In this document: piece after piece, positions 1 through 5,867 of the stretch | Position numbering within the stretch: position 1 is the stretch's first letter | Layout: each line of letters starts with the position of its first letter | Source: Candidatus Cloacimonadota bacterium | Lineage (GTDB): Bacteria > Cloacimonadota > Cloacimonadia > JGIOTU-2 | NCBI GenBank assembly: GCA_014384665.1 | Contig: JACNFI010000075.1 | Span: forward strand, 1-5,867 | Length of the DNA stretch: 5,867 nucleotides | Reading direction: 5' to 3' | Notes under the pieces: generated by a model | Seen by the model: the letters and a program-made list of their open reading frames with translations, nothing else | What the model was told of the DNA's origin: nothing | The model's database searches: none | Made by a program: the position numbers and the translations under genes

Positions 1-1
1 A

Positions 2-3000
2 AATACATGTTTGGAAGCTCAATTAGTAGGACAGAAAATAAAAGAATATCAAAAATTCAAACCCGAAATACAAATGAGTCAGTTGAGCCAGTTGAATCAG
101 TTGAATCAGTTGAATCAGTTGAATCAGTTAACCAGTTCAACCATTTCAACCAATTCAACCAATTCAACCATTTCAACCAGTTCAACCATTTCAACCAATA
201 AACCTTTCTTTGCTATTCTCGTTGATTCAAGAAGAAAGTTCGTTATTTATCAGTATATACTAAGAACCCTTGGAATTGATTGTGAATTAGTTGGAGGAAC
301 TGGATTTTTCCAAACACAAGAAATTTATGACATATACAACCTTTTATCATTTCTGGTAAATCCAAATGATGAGATTGCACTTGTGGGAATACTTCGTTCA
401 CCACTATTTTCACTTTCTGATAATGATATTTACCAAATTTCTCAAATGCAAGGAGACTATTTCTTACAGAAGTTAAAATGTTTTGATGGCTCAATAATTC
501 AAATCTTAGAAAATTGGAAAATGCTTTCCTGTCAGATGCCTTTAGACAAATTTTTCGAATACATTAAAAGAGAAAGGTTTCTTGACTATACTCTTTTGGA
601 AGAATCTTCAAAAGGACAGAAACTCGCAAATTTTGATAAACTCAAAAGTTTAGCAGCAAAATTTTCAAGAGATGGGAAGGGAATTTTTGACTTTCTACAA
701 TTTCTAAACAACGAGATTGAATTAAATAATCGTGAAGAATATGCCCGGATACCTGTGGAAAGTGAAGTAGTAATTATGACAATCCATCAGGCAAAAGGGC
801 TTCAGTTTCCAGTAGTCATAATTCCTGATATTTCTCACAAGCCGAGGTCCTCTAAATCAGAACCTTTTCTTATTGAAAAGTGTGATGATAAATTTGAGTT
901 GGGAGTTAGTATCTATGATAATTTCAATAAAGGAAAAAGGACAGTTACTCTAAATAAGATCAAATCCAAAATTGATGGTCAGGAATCTGCAGAAAGGAAA
1001 CGACTTTTCTATGTTGCCTGCACACGTGCACAATCTATACTTTGCTTTGTTTGCCAGACAGAAGGTAAAATAAAGAAGAAAAATATTTTAGATTATTCAG
1101 CAAAAACCTGGTATGAATATCTAATTGATATTTTTGATATTGAAAATTTGGACTTTCCCGAGATTATTCAAAATTCCCCTTTGCAAATCCAAAACTTTGC
1201 AATATATGAGAATAATCTTCCAGTTTCTATTAAGACTTATAATATTGAAAAAGTATTAGACAAAAAAACAAATTCAATTGTTAGAAAAATTAATTATGAA
1301 CCTCCAGAAAATAAATTCCTCCAATTTCCTAAAATAATAAAATTTTCAGTAACAGACATTGTTAATGCAGTAGCAGATGCAGCGGCAGGAGCAGGATTAG
1401 AAACAGCAGCAGGGGCAGTTGCAGAAAGCACTCAGTCAGCAATTGATCCTGCAAAGTTTGGAACTGCTTTTCATTATCTACTTCAATTAGGAATTCTTGA
1501 GATAAACGAAAAGAATCAAGATCAAATTATGAATTACTTAAAATACTCATTGAAATTGGAAAAGCCTGAGAAATACATTTCAGAACTCAACTTGCATCTG
1601 CAAAATGTGTGTAATTCAGAAATAAATAAAATAATAAACCAAAAATCAGTTTATACATTATTACCTGAATTTGAAGTGGAATATCTAAACAAATTCAAGG
1701 ATGGAATATTCACAAATATTTCTGCTAAGATTGACCTATTATATCAGGATAGAAATTCAAAATGGCACTTAATTGACTATAAAACAAATAAAGGCAATTC
1801 ACCTAAAGCAATAACAAATTTTCATCAATATGACCTCCAGATTCAGTTGTATATTTATCTCCTTAAAAAGAGATTTGAAATAAATGTCTCTTCAGCAAGA
1901 ATTTACTATTCTTATCTTAACAAATTCCAACACATTGAGCCAAGCAAGGATGAAATATTAGAAGATATTATTGAAAATAATATAAAATCTTCACTTCCTG
2001 AATCCTTTCTAGAAACAGTCAAATTCTCTGCACAACCCTTGCATATTTCTGAATATGAAGGGAAAAATCTTGTAATACTCACTCCCACTCAAAGTATGGC
2101 AAAAAAAATAAATGCCAGGATTCTCAATCCTTTTGTCAAAGCTTTTCAGCTTCAAGATTATCTAATCAATATATTTCAGAATACTTTACCAAATCTGATA
2201 GATAGAAAATCAAAATATTTGATAATAAAGAAAGTAATAAATGATTACAAAGAAGGTGATATTACAAATCTACCCGGTTTAGTTGATGCTCTTGAGCAAG
2301 CAATTGAAATGTTTTATCTTAATGATAAGAATTTATCCAAACCCGAACATCTTTTTGTGACACTTTACAATTCATATAAAAATTATTTAAAAAAACATAA
2401 TCTGCAAGATAAATATGATATTTATTATTCTTTACTTACAAATCCAGAAGTGGTTTCAAAAACTGACTTTCAATTATTAGGAGAATTCTATTTTGATGAT
2501 TTTCCAATATGGAAAAGAATGACAAACTTCATAAAAAATAATGCCAGATCATTTATTACTCTATCTTCAAAAAAGGTAGAACGACCTTCCAAGGTCGTTA
2601 AATTCACAGTCAACGAAAAAGCATCTATATCATATATTAAGCATTTGAATATTCATAATGAAATTACATTTACTGCAACAAAAGTTTATGAATTATTAAA
2701 AAATGGATTTCTAATAAATGAAATCAATATCATTCTTACTGACTATGAAAGATACTTCCCTATTTTAGAAAGTGTTTTCCCGCAATATGGAATAAAATTT
2801 AAAACTACAAAAGGGAAAAAACTAAAATCGAGTCCTGTTTACATACTTTTTGACAGCATTTTTAAACTCATTTTTGACCCATTCTCATTTGAAAACATTT
2901 ATAAATTGTTTAATAATTCATTTGTCAATTGTGAATCAAGGATGTGGAATGCAGGTGATTTTCTATTCCTTCCCATAAATATTTCGTTGATAGATTCTAT

Positions 3001-4831
3001 TGTTAGAAGAAATAATCTATCAAGTTTGGAAAAATTAATCAAAAATCCTGATAGAATTTCAGACTATTCTATTGAGGAAAATGAAATTAATTCTAGGCAC
3101 ACACTTGCGGATTTAATAAATAAATTCTTTATTTTTTCTATAAATAAAAAAAGAGAACCTAAATATTTTTTTGAAAAAGTCAAAGAAATTTTAGATAAAT
3201 TTGAAATATACAAACATCTTGAAAATAATAATAAACAATATCTATTTTACAAAGAGAATCAAAAATCTTATAAAATAATTTTAGAACTTTTTGAGGATTT
3301 AGTTAAAAGTTATGAAAAACTAAATATAAACAAAATTAATTTTCAACAATTTTACGAAGATTTCAGGGATTGGTGTGAAATTACGGAATATAAGGTGTCT
3401 GACGAATACATAGGAGTAAATGTATTGGGAGCCTGGGAAAGTATAAATCACAAAGCAAAATATGCTTTCATATTAGGTATGGCTGAAGAAATATTTCCGG
3501 GAAGTTTAAAAAGGAATTTCCTTATTCCAGAATTAGATATTGATAGAAGAACATTAAAACAAAAACTATTTACACATTGGCAGGAAAATTATGACGAAAT
3601 AACCTTCTCATATCCAGAAAAAGATGAGGATGGGAATCAATTGCAAAAATCTGCTTTTCTGAAAGCAACTCAAGAAATTGAAATTGATAGAAAAGTGAAA
3701 ATTATCAGTAGAAGAGAATATTTTCAAAGTTTGATCAAACATAATAAAAAATGTATTTTTCAGAATAATCCAATATTAGAAAATATCTCAACAAGAGCAT
3801 ATCAGATTGAGAATAAACCATTGTCAATTTTTGAGGGCAAGATAGATAACTTCAAGGAGCAAATAGACCATTATAATGCAAGCGACCTCAACCTATTAGC
3901 ACGATGCCCGATGAAATACCTTTTCCAGAACATAATTTCTCTTACAGAATTGAAAAAAATCGGGATTGAATTTGAAAGACGAGATTGGGGGATATTTGTT
4001 CATAAGGTTCTTGAAGATTTTGGAAAAGATGGTGGATTTGATAAAACCTTACAACAGGCATTTATATTGATGAAACAAAAAGTTGAAAAGCAAATCAAAA
4101 CTCTTCATTATGATATGAATAATTTGCTCATAAGAAAAGAGTATGAAAAGTATATATCTGGATTGGATGGTAACAACCAAAATGGTATTTTACGAAATTT
4201 CTTGGAAGTGGATTTTCCAACATATCAGAAATTTCAACCAATTGAATTTGAAAAATCTTTTGGCATAGATGATGATAATTTCATTATTATAGATAGGAAT
4301 GGCAAAAAAATCTACATAAGCGGAAGGATTGACAGAATAGATAAATTCAAGGATAATAAATCCCCTGCAGGGGATAAATATATTATTTATGATTATAAAA
4401 CCGGGAAAGATACATTTAATCTTATAAAAGAGAATATTGAATTTCAGCTTCCAATTTATTATCTGAAATGTAAAGATGAATTCGCAAACGGAGTTGTAAT
4501 TTGTGCATTCTGGAATCTGATTGACGGAGAACCATCTGCCTTCCTTGGAGATATTTCTGAAATTGATATTAAAAGTCGGAAAAGACATATATTGATTGTT
4601 GATAAATCCTCAATTATTCCCAATTCAATCGGGGAGGGGACTGACAAAAATGGGATTGCTTTCAATAACATTATTTCAGCAATAAAGGAACTTGATAGAA
4701 AGGTAAATTCTGGCGAGTTTCATTATACATTATTAGAACGAGATAAAGCACATTGTAATTACTGTGAGTTTAGAAAGATTTGCAGGTATGATGAGGAGCG
4801 AGTTGGGGTGTTAAAAAAGTTGTATTCTTAG
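2..4831 (+). CDS. addAB: AddA-AddB fused helicase-nuclease (5' partial)
   Basis: Double-strand-break resection enzyme: ATP-driven unwinding plus two nucleases that prepare 3' ends for RecA. The frame is open at the window start, so helicase motifs I-III lie upstream; 1609 codons are visible. Residues counted from nt 2: UvrD motif IV (FAILVDSRRKF, ~69-81), GGTGFF...QEI (~98), motif V (VVIMTIHQAKGLQFP, 256-270), motif VI (ERKRLFYVACTRA, 331-343). First PD-(D/E)XK nuclease: GTAFH (His491), Asp578, IDYKT (Asp592, Lys594), QIQLY (~613-617). From ~689 an AddB-like half follows: LVILTPTQS, a pseudo-helicase core including GVNVLGAWES...ILGMAEEIFP (~1138-1166), Cys1302, GIFVH (His1334), Asp1444, YDYKTGK (Asp1464, Lys1466), QLPIY (~1482), and C-x2-C-x5-C at 1585/1588/1594, the AddB 4Fe-4S pattern. 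Family knowledge: AddA and AddB are normally separate subunits. Fusion is read directly from the frame; function is inferred by motifs. Confidence 0.9.
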   Translation, partial: NTCLEAQLVGQKIKEYQKFKPEIQMSQLSQLNQLNQLNQLNQLTSSTISTNSTNSTISTSSTISTNKPFFAILVDSRRKFVIYQYILRTLGIDCELVGGTGFFQTQEIYDIYNLLSFLVNPNDEIALVGILRSPLFSLSDNDIYQISQMQGDYFLQKLKCFDGSIIQILENWKMLSCQMPLDKFFEYIKRERFLDYTLLEESSKGQKLANFDKLKSLAAKFSRDGKGIFDFLQFLNNEIELNNREEYARIPVESEVVIMTIHQAKGLQFPVVIIPDISHKPRSSKSEPFLIEKCDDKFELGVSIYDNFNKGKRTVTLNKIKSKIDGQESAERKRLFYVACTRAQSILCFVCQTEGKIKKKNILDYSAKTWYEYLIDIFDIENLDFPEIIQNSPLQIQNFAIYENNLPVSIKTYNIEKVLDKKTNSIVRKINYEPPENKFLQFPKIIKFSVTDIVNAVADAAAGAGLETAAGAVAESTQSAIDPAKFGTAFHYLLQLGILEINEKNQDQIMNYLKYSLKLEKPEKYISELNLHLQNVCNSEINKIINQKSVYTLLPEFEVEYLNKFKDGIFTNISAKIDLLYQDRNSKWHLIDYKTNKGNSPKAITNFHQYDLQIQLYIYLLKKRFEINVSSARIYYSYLNKFQHIEPSKDEILEDIIENNIKSSLPESFLETVKFSAQPLHISEYEGKNLVILTPTQSMAKKINARILNPFVKAFQLQDYLINIFQNTLPNLIDRKSKYLIIKKVINDYKEGDITNLPGLVDALEQAIEMFYLNDKNLSKPEHLFVTLYNSYKNYLKKHNLQDKYDIYYSLLTNPEVVSKTDFQLLGEFYFDDFPIWKRMTNFIKNNARSFITLSSKKVERPSKVVKFTVNEKASISYIKHLNIHNEITFTATKVYELLKNGFLINEINIILTDYERYFPILESVFPQYGIKFKTTKGKKLKSSPVYILFDSIFKLIFDPFSFENIYKLFNNSFVNCESRMWNAGDFLFLPINISLIDSIVRRNNLSSLEKLIKNPDRISDYSIEENEINSRHTLADLINKFFIFSINKKREPKYFFEKVKEILDKFEIYKHLENNNKQYLFYKENQKSYKIILELFEDLVKSYEKLNINKINFQQFYEDFRDWCEITEYKVSDEYIGVNVLGAWESINHKAKYAFILGMAEEIFPGSLKRNFLIPELDIDRRTLKQKLFTHWQENYDEITFSYPEKDEDGNQLQKSAFLKATQEIEIDRKVKIISRREYFQSLIKHNKKCIFQNNPILENISTRAYQIENKPLSIFEGKIDNFKEQIDHYNASDLNLLARCPMKYLFQNIISLTELKKIGIEFERRDWGIFVHKVLEDFGKDGGFDKTLQQAFILMKQKVEKQIKTLHYDMNNLLIRKEYEKYISGLDGNNQNGILRNFLEVDFPTYQKFQPIEFEKSFGIDDDNFIIIDRNGKKIYISGRIDRIDKFKDNKSPAGDKYIIYDYKTGKDTFNLIKENIEFQLPIYYLKCKDEFANGVVICAFWNLIDGEPSAFLGDISEIDIKSRKRHILIVDKSSIIPNSIGEGTDKNGIAFNNIISAIKELDRKVNSGEFHYTLLERDKAHCNYCEFRKICRYDEERVGVLKKLYS
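80..196 (+). repeat. Phased 9-bp tandem repeat array with internal inversion
   Basis: GTTGA(A/G) begins at 82, 91, 100, 109 and 118. A palindromic GTTAAC follows at 127, then TTCAACC at 136, 145, 154, 163, 172, 181 and 190. All stay in one 9-bp phase. TTCAAC is the reverse complement of GTTGAA, and the two halves are mirror images about the dyad between 129 and 130, so 82-177 could fold as 6-bp helices separated by 3-nt internal loops. In the gene frame it reads as NQL triplets, then STI/STN triplets. It lies between an EAxxVxxxI segment and helicase motif IV of the AddA half, a position compatible with a loop. The 9-bp unit keeps the frame whatever the copy number. Confidence 0.9.
1367..1441 (+). 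repeat. Alanine-rich GCA-codon low-complexity tract in AddA linker
   Basis: Eleven of 25 residues are Ala, ten of those codons being GCA, with Gly and Val between them (AVADAAAGAG...AAGAVAES). The tract is visibly richer in G and C than the surrounding AT-rich coding sequence. It sits between the FSVTDIV segment that usually opens the AddA nuclease region and the GTAFH nuclease motif, so it probably lengthens a flexible linker between helicase and nuclease. Codon-level repetition suggests a slippage-type expansion; that is inference. Confidence 0.65.
2580..2599. repeat. 20-bp palindrome inside AddB half
   Basis: AACGACCTTCCAAGGTCGTT has 9-bp perfectly complementary arms around a central CC. 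It encodes part of VERPSKVV, between the FITLSS strand and the KFTVNEKAS segment of the pseudo-helicase, a place where loop length should be tolerated. Its GC content is above the local background. It may be a copy of a dispersed palindromic element that has entered a gene in frame; one window cannot show dispersion. Confidence 0.7.
4360..4375. repeat. 16-bp perfect palindrome inside second nuclease domain
   Basis: ATCCCCTGCAGGGGAT is a perfect 16-bp palindrome with no loop. It encodes KSPAGD, lying between catalytic Asp1444 (GRIDRID) and the YDYKTGK motif, where the beta-hairpin turn of the nuclease fold varies in length. A GC-rich block stands out in the AT-rich gene. It could form only a strained hairpin in RNA. 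Its origin as an inserted element is inference. Confidence 0.65.
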
Positions 4832-4871
4832 GAAGTTTAGTTCCTTTAATAAATTTTGTGAGTAGAAGGGC

Positions 4872-5197
4872 TTACAGATTAACTGCTGCTAACAACGGAA
4901 TATCATATTGTAGAATTTCTCTAATGGATTGCGTTCGTACATTCCCAATAGCCCTTTCAGGATATTCTGAGAAAAACATATCAAAGCAGTTGCTAACATA
5001 TCCGTCATGGCTGATTCTGATAGCCTGTACAAGAAAATCATCCCAGGGAAGATAATTGAAGTAAACATCATTCTTATTGAAAGTATATTTATTGAAGATT
5101 ACTCCATAATCATCGACAAATAGATTATTCTTTTTAATTATCCCTACATTGACGTATTTTTCCATTAAACTAAAAGTAGTTTCATAATCATTTTTTA
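4872..5197 (-). pseudogene. 3' remnant of a radical-SAM (SPASM/twitch-like) gene, truncated by an IS
   Basis: About 107 codons plus TAA are open up to the proposed IS edge. Beyond it the frame picks up a few IS-derived codons and meets TAG at 5214-5216. No ribosome-binding site precedes the only nearby candidates (TTG at 5210 or an internal ATG), so this is probably a beheaded gene and not a small intact one. The segment AIRISHDGYVSNC...AIGNVRTQSIREIL matches the usual C-terminal pattern of radical-SAM proteins: a strand, DG-x-V-x-x-C, then IGNV-x-x-xSI-x-EI. Only one Cys is present (codon 4986-4988) and the catalytic CxxxCxxC domain would lie upstream, beyond the IS. It ends 40 bp from the convergent addAB stop. 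The family call is tentative; it could be another protein with a similar C-terminus. Confidence 0.55.
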
Positions 5198-5224
5198 GGT
5201 TCTTTTTCAAAAACTATGGGTAGA
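5198..5224 (+). repeat. Candidate left terminal inverted repeat of the ISL3 element
   Basis: It starts GGTTCTTTTTCAAAAACTAT and continues GGGTAGA. It contains TTTTTCAAAAA, a small near-palindrome. The assignment rests on resemblance to ISL3-family ends and on the break in the flanking gene. Its partner, which should be a reverse complement ending in ...AGAACC, is beyond the window. Confidence 0.4.
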
Positions 5225-5230
5225 TAAAAC

Positions 5231-5258
5231 TTAACATGAAACTGGCAAGGGCTATTTT
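5231..5258 (+). promoter_or_regulatory. Candidate sigma-70 promoter of the transposase
   Basis: TTAACA (5231-5236, 5 of 6 to the -35 consensus), a 16-bp spacer, then TATTTT (5253-5258, 4 of 6 to the -10 consensus). Start of transcription would be near 5265, inside the loop of the downstream hairpin and past its left arm. A moderate match in AT-rich DNA, so chance is possible. Confidence 0.4.
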
Positions 5259-5300
5259 TGTAAAAAAAGCAAAAGAAAGGATAGCCCTATGTCAGTTTCA
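5237..5300 (+). promoter_or_regulatory. Stem-loop sequestering the transposase start
   Basis: TGAAACTG (5237-5244), GCA (5245-5247) and AGGGCTAT (5248-5255) pair with ATAGCCCT (5281-5288), TGT (5290-5292) and CAGTTTCA (5293-5300). This gives a 19-bp stem with one G-U pair and one bulge, and the bulged base is the A of the ATG start codon. TTTTG (5256-5260) can also pair with CAAAA (5270-5274), leaving the Shine-Dalgarno in a side bulge. Such a fold in a long transcript should block initiation at the transposase gene. IS10 and IS50 are known to silence read-in transcripts in this way. Confidence 0.65.
5276..5281 (+). promoter_or_regulatory. Ribosome-binding site of the transposase
   Basis: AAAGGA with 7 nt between it and ATG 5289. 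This supports that start codon over the in-frame ATG ten codons in. It lies within the stem-loop, between its arms. Confidence 0.7.
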
Positions 5301-5867
5301 ATAGGAACCAAAATAATGGAAGTATTATTTAATGTGCAAGGTTATTATGCAAAAGATATTCATTTTTCTAATGATAATAAGAAAATTATCATTGAGGTAG
5401 AACAAATATTTGAGAGCAGGTGTTCTAGATGTGGATTATCAGGCAATAGTTATCATTATGACACATCATATCGGATGATTTACATTGGGAGTATTCTCTG
5501 TCGTTCTGTTTATGCTCGTGTTAAGATATATCGCTTTGATTGCCCTAACTGTGGGGTATTAACAGAGCAGCAGAGTATAAGTAATGGAAAGAGTCGTTAT
5601 TCTAAAAGCATAGGTAAAGTGATTATTCAGTATACAAAATTATTAGATAATGTTTCTACCAGTAAATTGTTGGGGATATCGGTATCTACAGTTTACCGTA
5701 GTAATAAAAAGGAGTTATCAAGATTGATGGAAGTTTATTTAGAAAAAGTTTCTCAGGTTCATAAAGCCTGTGTAGATGAGGTTGCTTATCATGCCGAAGG
5801 CAGATCCTTCGGACAATACAGGACATATTGTAGAAAAGCCAGAGGGGTTTATTTGGACTTTTGCAAG
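5289..5867 (+). CDS. ISL3-family transposase (3' partial)
   Basis: Catalyses cut-and-paste movement of the element. The frame is open from ATG 5289 to the window edge, giving 193 residues; ISL3 transposases are usually about 400-440, so this is roughly the N-terminal half. Visible in order: a zinc-finger region with CSRCG (Cys45, Cys48) and CPNCG (Cys85, Cys88), linked by the RMIYIGSILCRSVYARVKIYRF strand pair typical of the ISL3 zinc domain (positions ~62-83). A helix-turn-helix follows at ~121-137 (NVSTSKLLGISVSTVYR), then the start of the DDE RNase-H fold, CVDEV, with probable first catalytic Asp163. The other two acidic residues lie beyond the window, so activity cannot be judged. After VDEVAY the usual short turn is replaced by AEGRSFG, encoded by a palindrome. 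Confidence 0.85.
   Translation, partial: MSVSIGTKIMEVLFNVQGYYAKDIHFSNDNKKIIIEVEQIFESRCSRCGLSGNSYHYDTSYRMIYIGSILCRSVYARVKIYRFDCPNCGVLTEQQSISNGKSRYSKSIGKVIIQYTKLLDNVSTSKLLGISVSTVYRSNKKELSRLMEVYLEKVSQVHKACVDEVAYHAEGRSFGQYRTYCRKARGVYLDFCK
5794..5812. repeat. Hairpin palindrome in the transposase DDE domain
   Basis: CCGAAGG (5794-5800) and CCTTCGG (5806-5812) are perfect 7-bp arms around CAGAT. It encodes AEGRSFG about ten codons after catalytic Asp163, near the turn before the next strand (QYRTYC). This is a third GC-rich palindrome inside a coding frame in this window. It could form a stable RNA hairpin, but without a following T-run it is not a terminator. Confidence 0.6.

Larger units (their letters stand above)
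5198..5867 (+). mobile_element. ISL3-family insertion sequence, left end and first half
   Basis: The element is defined by its transposase and by a candidate left end at 5198 that begins GGTTCTTTTT, close to the GGnTCTTT start known for many ISL3-family termini. The 8 bp before it, ATTTTTTA, would be the target duplication; ISL3 elements typically make 8-bp AT-rich duplications. This position also coincides with the loss of the - strand reading frame. A 91-bp leader with a promoter candidate and a large stem-loop precedes the transposase. The right end and its inverted repeat are outside the window, so the boundary cannot be confirmed here. Confidence 0.7.

Noticed and set aside
11..13. TTG as the start of the large gene
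   Set aside because: The frame is open to the window edge, the codons before it fit the EAxxVxxxI helicase segment, and the essential helicase motifs I-III must lie upstream.
82..196. CRISPR array
   Set aside because: Units are 9 bp with no spacers, and the array is in frame within a conserved coding sequence.
7..201. + strand ORF rich in VES and NQF/NHF repeats
   Set aside because: It is the repeat array read in another frame; the frame of the helicase continues through with recognisable motifs on both sides.
243..494. - strand 83-aa ORF
   Set aside because: It lies entirely opposite strongly conserved helicase sequence and shows no recognisable domain.
2101..2108. Run of eight A's near the AddA/AddB junction as a possible programmed or accidental frameshift site
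   Set aside because: The same frame gives sensible family sequence on both sides, so no shift is needed.
4190..4671. Two - strand ORFs opposite the second nuclease
   Set aside because: They are antisense shadows of the nuclease domain, with no start signals or motifs.
4830..4847. AGGAA-6 nt-TTCCT hairpin after the addAB stop as terminator
   Set aside because: A 5-bp AT-rich stem with only three T's after it is too weak to support.
4947..4956. AATAGCCCTT, a reverse-complement match to AAGGGCTATT in the IS leader
   Set aside because: It falls within a coding segment (AIGN) of the remnant gene; a 10-bp match without wider similarity is probably chance.
4858..5071. ORFs overlapping the radical-SAM remnant (one +, one -)
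   Set aside because: They overlap the frame that contains the DGxVxxC and IGNV patterns, and have no ribosome-binding site or motif of their own.

Overview
The window comes from an AT-rich (low-GC) bacterium. The helicase motifs carry an IHQAKGLQFP-type motif V, as in many FCB-group and related candidate-phylum bacteria. That lineage guess is weak, because there is no rRNA or other marker here.

About 82% of the window (nt 2-4831, + strand) is one uninterrupted reading frame that is already open at the left edge. Read in order, it contains the C-terminal helicase motifs IV, V and VI of an AddA/RecB-like UvrD helicase, then an AddA-type PD-(D/E)XK nuclease. It continues with no stop into an AddB-like inactivated helicase fold and a second PD-(D/E)XK nuclease framed by the four cysteines of the AddB iron-sulfur cluster. 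The two subunits of the AddAB double-strand-break resection enzyme therefore appear to be joined in one chain. The frame also carries unusual inserts: a phased 9-bp minisatellite that reverses orientation around a central GTTAAC, an alanine-rich GCA-codon tract, and two perfect palindromes in probable surface loops.

Convergent with it, 40 bp away on the - strand (4872-5197), lies the C-terminal remnant of a gene that resembles a radical-SAM SPASM/twitch domain. It appears to be cut off by an insertion sequence whose left end I place at about 5198. The IS is ISL3-like: its transposase starts at ATG 5289 and runs off the right edge after 193 codons, with a CxxC...CxxC zinc finger, a helix-turn-helix and the first catalytic Asp. 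A 19-bp stem-loop (5237-5300) covers the transposase ribosome-binding site and start codon. A plausible promoter starts transcription inside the loop, so only read-in transcripts would be folded shut, the arrangement known from IS10 and IS50.

The layout is therefore DNA-repair giant gene -> <- interrupted gene remnant / ISL3 element ->. The spacer 4832-4871 holds no convincing site. No RNA genes or CRISPR array were seen.
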